Source: an uncultured Clostridia bacterium (GTDB lineage Bacteria; Bacillota; Clostridia; Peptostreptococcales; Anaerovoracaceae). Taken from it: a stretch of 5,892 nt of DNA. The first letter of the stretch is position 1, and each line of letters opens with the position of its first letter. The position numbers and the translations under genes were made by a program. A model generated the notes under the pieces. The model had not been told where the DNA came from and made no database searches. It saw only the letters and a program-made list of their open reading frames with translations. The stretch spans positions 1 through 5,892 of the forward strand of contig CALIBC010000039.1 in assembly GCA_938045615.1 (NCBI GenBank), in the 5' to 3' direction. This document shows positions 5,171 through 5,892 of the stretch, piece after piece.

Positions 5171-5892
5171 CGGTGTTCACCCACGATTTGATTCGCGCAT
5201 CGTCCACCAAGATATGACAGATGCCCTTTCGGGTTTTGTTTGTGATAAAACCCTTGATATTGACGAGGTTCGACTTGGCAAGTTCCGTACTGGTGATTTT
5301 CTTCAATACTTCCTGCAGTCGGTCATAGCCTGTCTCATGATTCTCGTCAAAATACACCATTTCGATGCCGTCATAGGCATCGTCCTTCAGTGCATCAAAT
5401 TGCCGCTCTCCATCCACAAAGGCATCCCGCACGCTGCGTTCGATGCTTTTTGCATCGAAATATGCCTGCCGCTGCAGCTCTAAATGCCGTTGCAGTTTTT
5501 CCGGCAATTCGCCTGTGGTCTTGGGCGTGACTTCCTTTGCGAGCCGCTCCGTATATACCTCGCAGAGCGCATGGATATACGGGAGCGTGGCTTCGTTGAT
5601 ATTCTTGTAGGGTTTCAGGGCGACAGACAGTTTAATGACATCGCCGTCGGGAAGATAGACCGCTCCATCCACAAAGCGGGCGGGTTGAATCGGCACAGGA
5701 GGAACAGCTTCGCCGACTTCGTTCCTTCCCTCAAAGAGATCAATTTGGGCGCCGGGGAGTTTTTGCAGTTCCGCTTTGATGATGCTGCAGAAAATCTCGG
5801 CGCACGTCTCGTCCACATTGTCTGTGGTGCAATCTACCCTGTATTGAGAGAGGTCGGTGCACAGATTTTTGCGGGCATCGAAGGGGATATCT
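5163..5892 (-). CDS. ABC-3C C-terminal-domain protein, 5' end beyond window (effector subunit)
   Basis: The frame is open without a stop from 5163 to the right edge, giving about 242 visible residues. A GTG at 5816 is possible as a start but is not needed, and upstream codons (DIPFDARKNLCTDLSQYRVD) continue in frame. The last ~120 residues carry the ABC-3C C-terminal-domain pattern: YFDAKSIERSVRDAF, then LKDDAYDGI, GYDRLQEVL, and KGICHILVDDARIKSW near the end. In these systems this domain is normally fused behind a variable effector such as a peptidase, nuclease or membrane module. The portion before it here, rich in acidic residues with DGAVYLPDGDVIKL, gives no recognisable catalytic motif, so the effector type cannot be named. 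It overlaps the middle component by 8 bp. Confidence 0.75.
   Translation of the reverse strand, partial: DIPFDARKNLCTDLSQYRVDCTTDNVDETCAEIFCSIIKAELQKLPGAQIDLFEGRNEVGEAVPPVPIQPARFVDGAVYLPDGDVIKLSVALKPYKNINEATLPYIHALCEVYTERLAKEVTPKTTGELPEKLQRHLELQRQAYFDAKSIERSVRDAFVDGERQFDALKDDAYDGIEMVYFDENHETGYDRLQEVLKKITSTELAKSNLVNIKGFITNKTRKGICHILVDDARIKSWVNTDA

Noticed and set aside
5076..5483. Plus-strand open frame of 135 codons across the C-terminal-domain and middle-component genes
   Set aside because: Antisense to two overlapping genes with conserved family patterns. No domain can be recognised in it.
5615..5818. Minus-strand frame with an ATG at 5818, a possible alternative start near the right edge
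   Set aside because: It is in a different frame from the conserved C-terminal domain, ends after 67 codons and has a low-complexity Arg/Ser-rich translation. The true frame runs through to the window edge.
1..5892. CRISPR array
   Set aside because: No regularly spaced repeat of 20 bp or more was seen. The only short tandem-like repeat is the pair of GTGTCCA copies at the left edge.

Overview
The window carries two adjacent predicted genome-defence modules, both read from the minus strand, so gene order runs from high to low coordinates. Strong purine-rich Shine-Dalgarno sequences, tight gene overlaps and the protein families suggest a low-to-mid-GC Gram-positive host, most likely an anaerobic clostridial Firmicute. 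That is inference, because no taxonomic marker is present.

Right part (5892 to 2683): a four-gene cluster with 8-bp, 4-bp and 12-bp junctions. In transcription order it holds (i) the C-terminal part of a protein that enters from beyond the right edge and matches the C-terminal domain of ABC-three-component (ABC-3C) systems, (ii) a 149-aa protein matching the ABC-3C middle component, (iii) a 605-aa SMC/Rad50-like ABC ATPase with a CPFC zinc hook between two coiled coils, and (iv) a 67-aa Cro/C1-type helix-turn-helix regulator. ABC-3C systems are predicted, from comparative genomics, to be conflict systems in which a variable N-terminal effector is controlled by the ATPase and middle component. 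Here the effector domain lies outside the window.

Middle (2419 to 2682): 264 bp without a convincing gene. It holds an 11-bp inverted repeat followed on the minus strand by five Ts (possible weak terminator), a 12-bp perfect palindrome 24 bp before the methyltransferase start (possible operator), a chain of very short ORFs, and an 8-bp inverted repeat next to a T-arm-like motif.

Left part (2418 to 119): a complete type II restriction-modification pair of the XhoI/PaeR7I family, with a 531-aa gamma-class N6-adenine methyltransferase followed by a 234-aa endonuclease overlapping it by one base (TAATG). The expected target is CTCGAG, and I find no CTCGAG in this window. This module is visibly more AT-rich (30-43% GC in sampled 60-base lines) than the ABC-3C module (45-60%), so the two probably have separate origins.

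Left edge (1 to 118): non-coding, with two copies of GTGTCCA 22 bp apart in a context resembling the end of an IS21-like insertion sequence running off the window. Overall this looks like a small defence island next to a mobile-element end.
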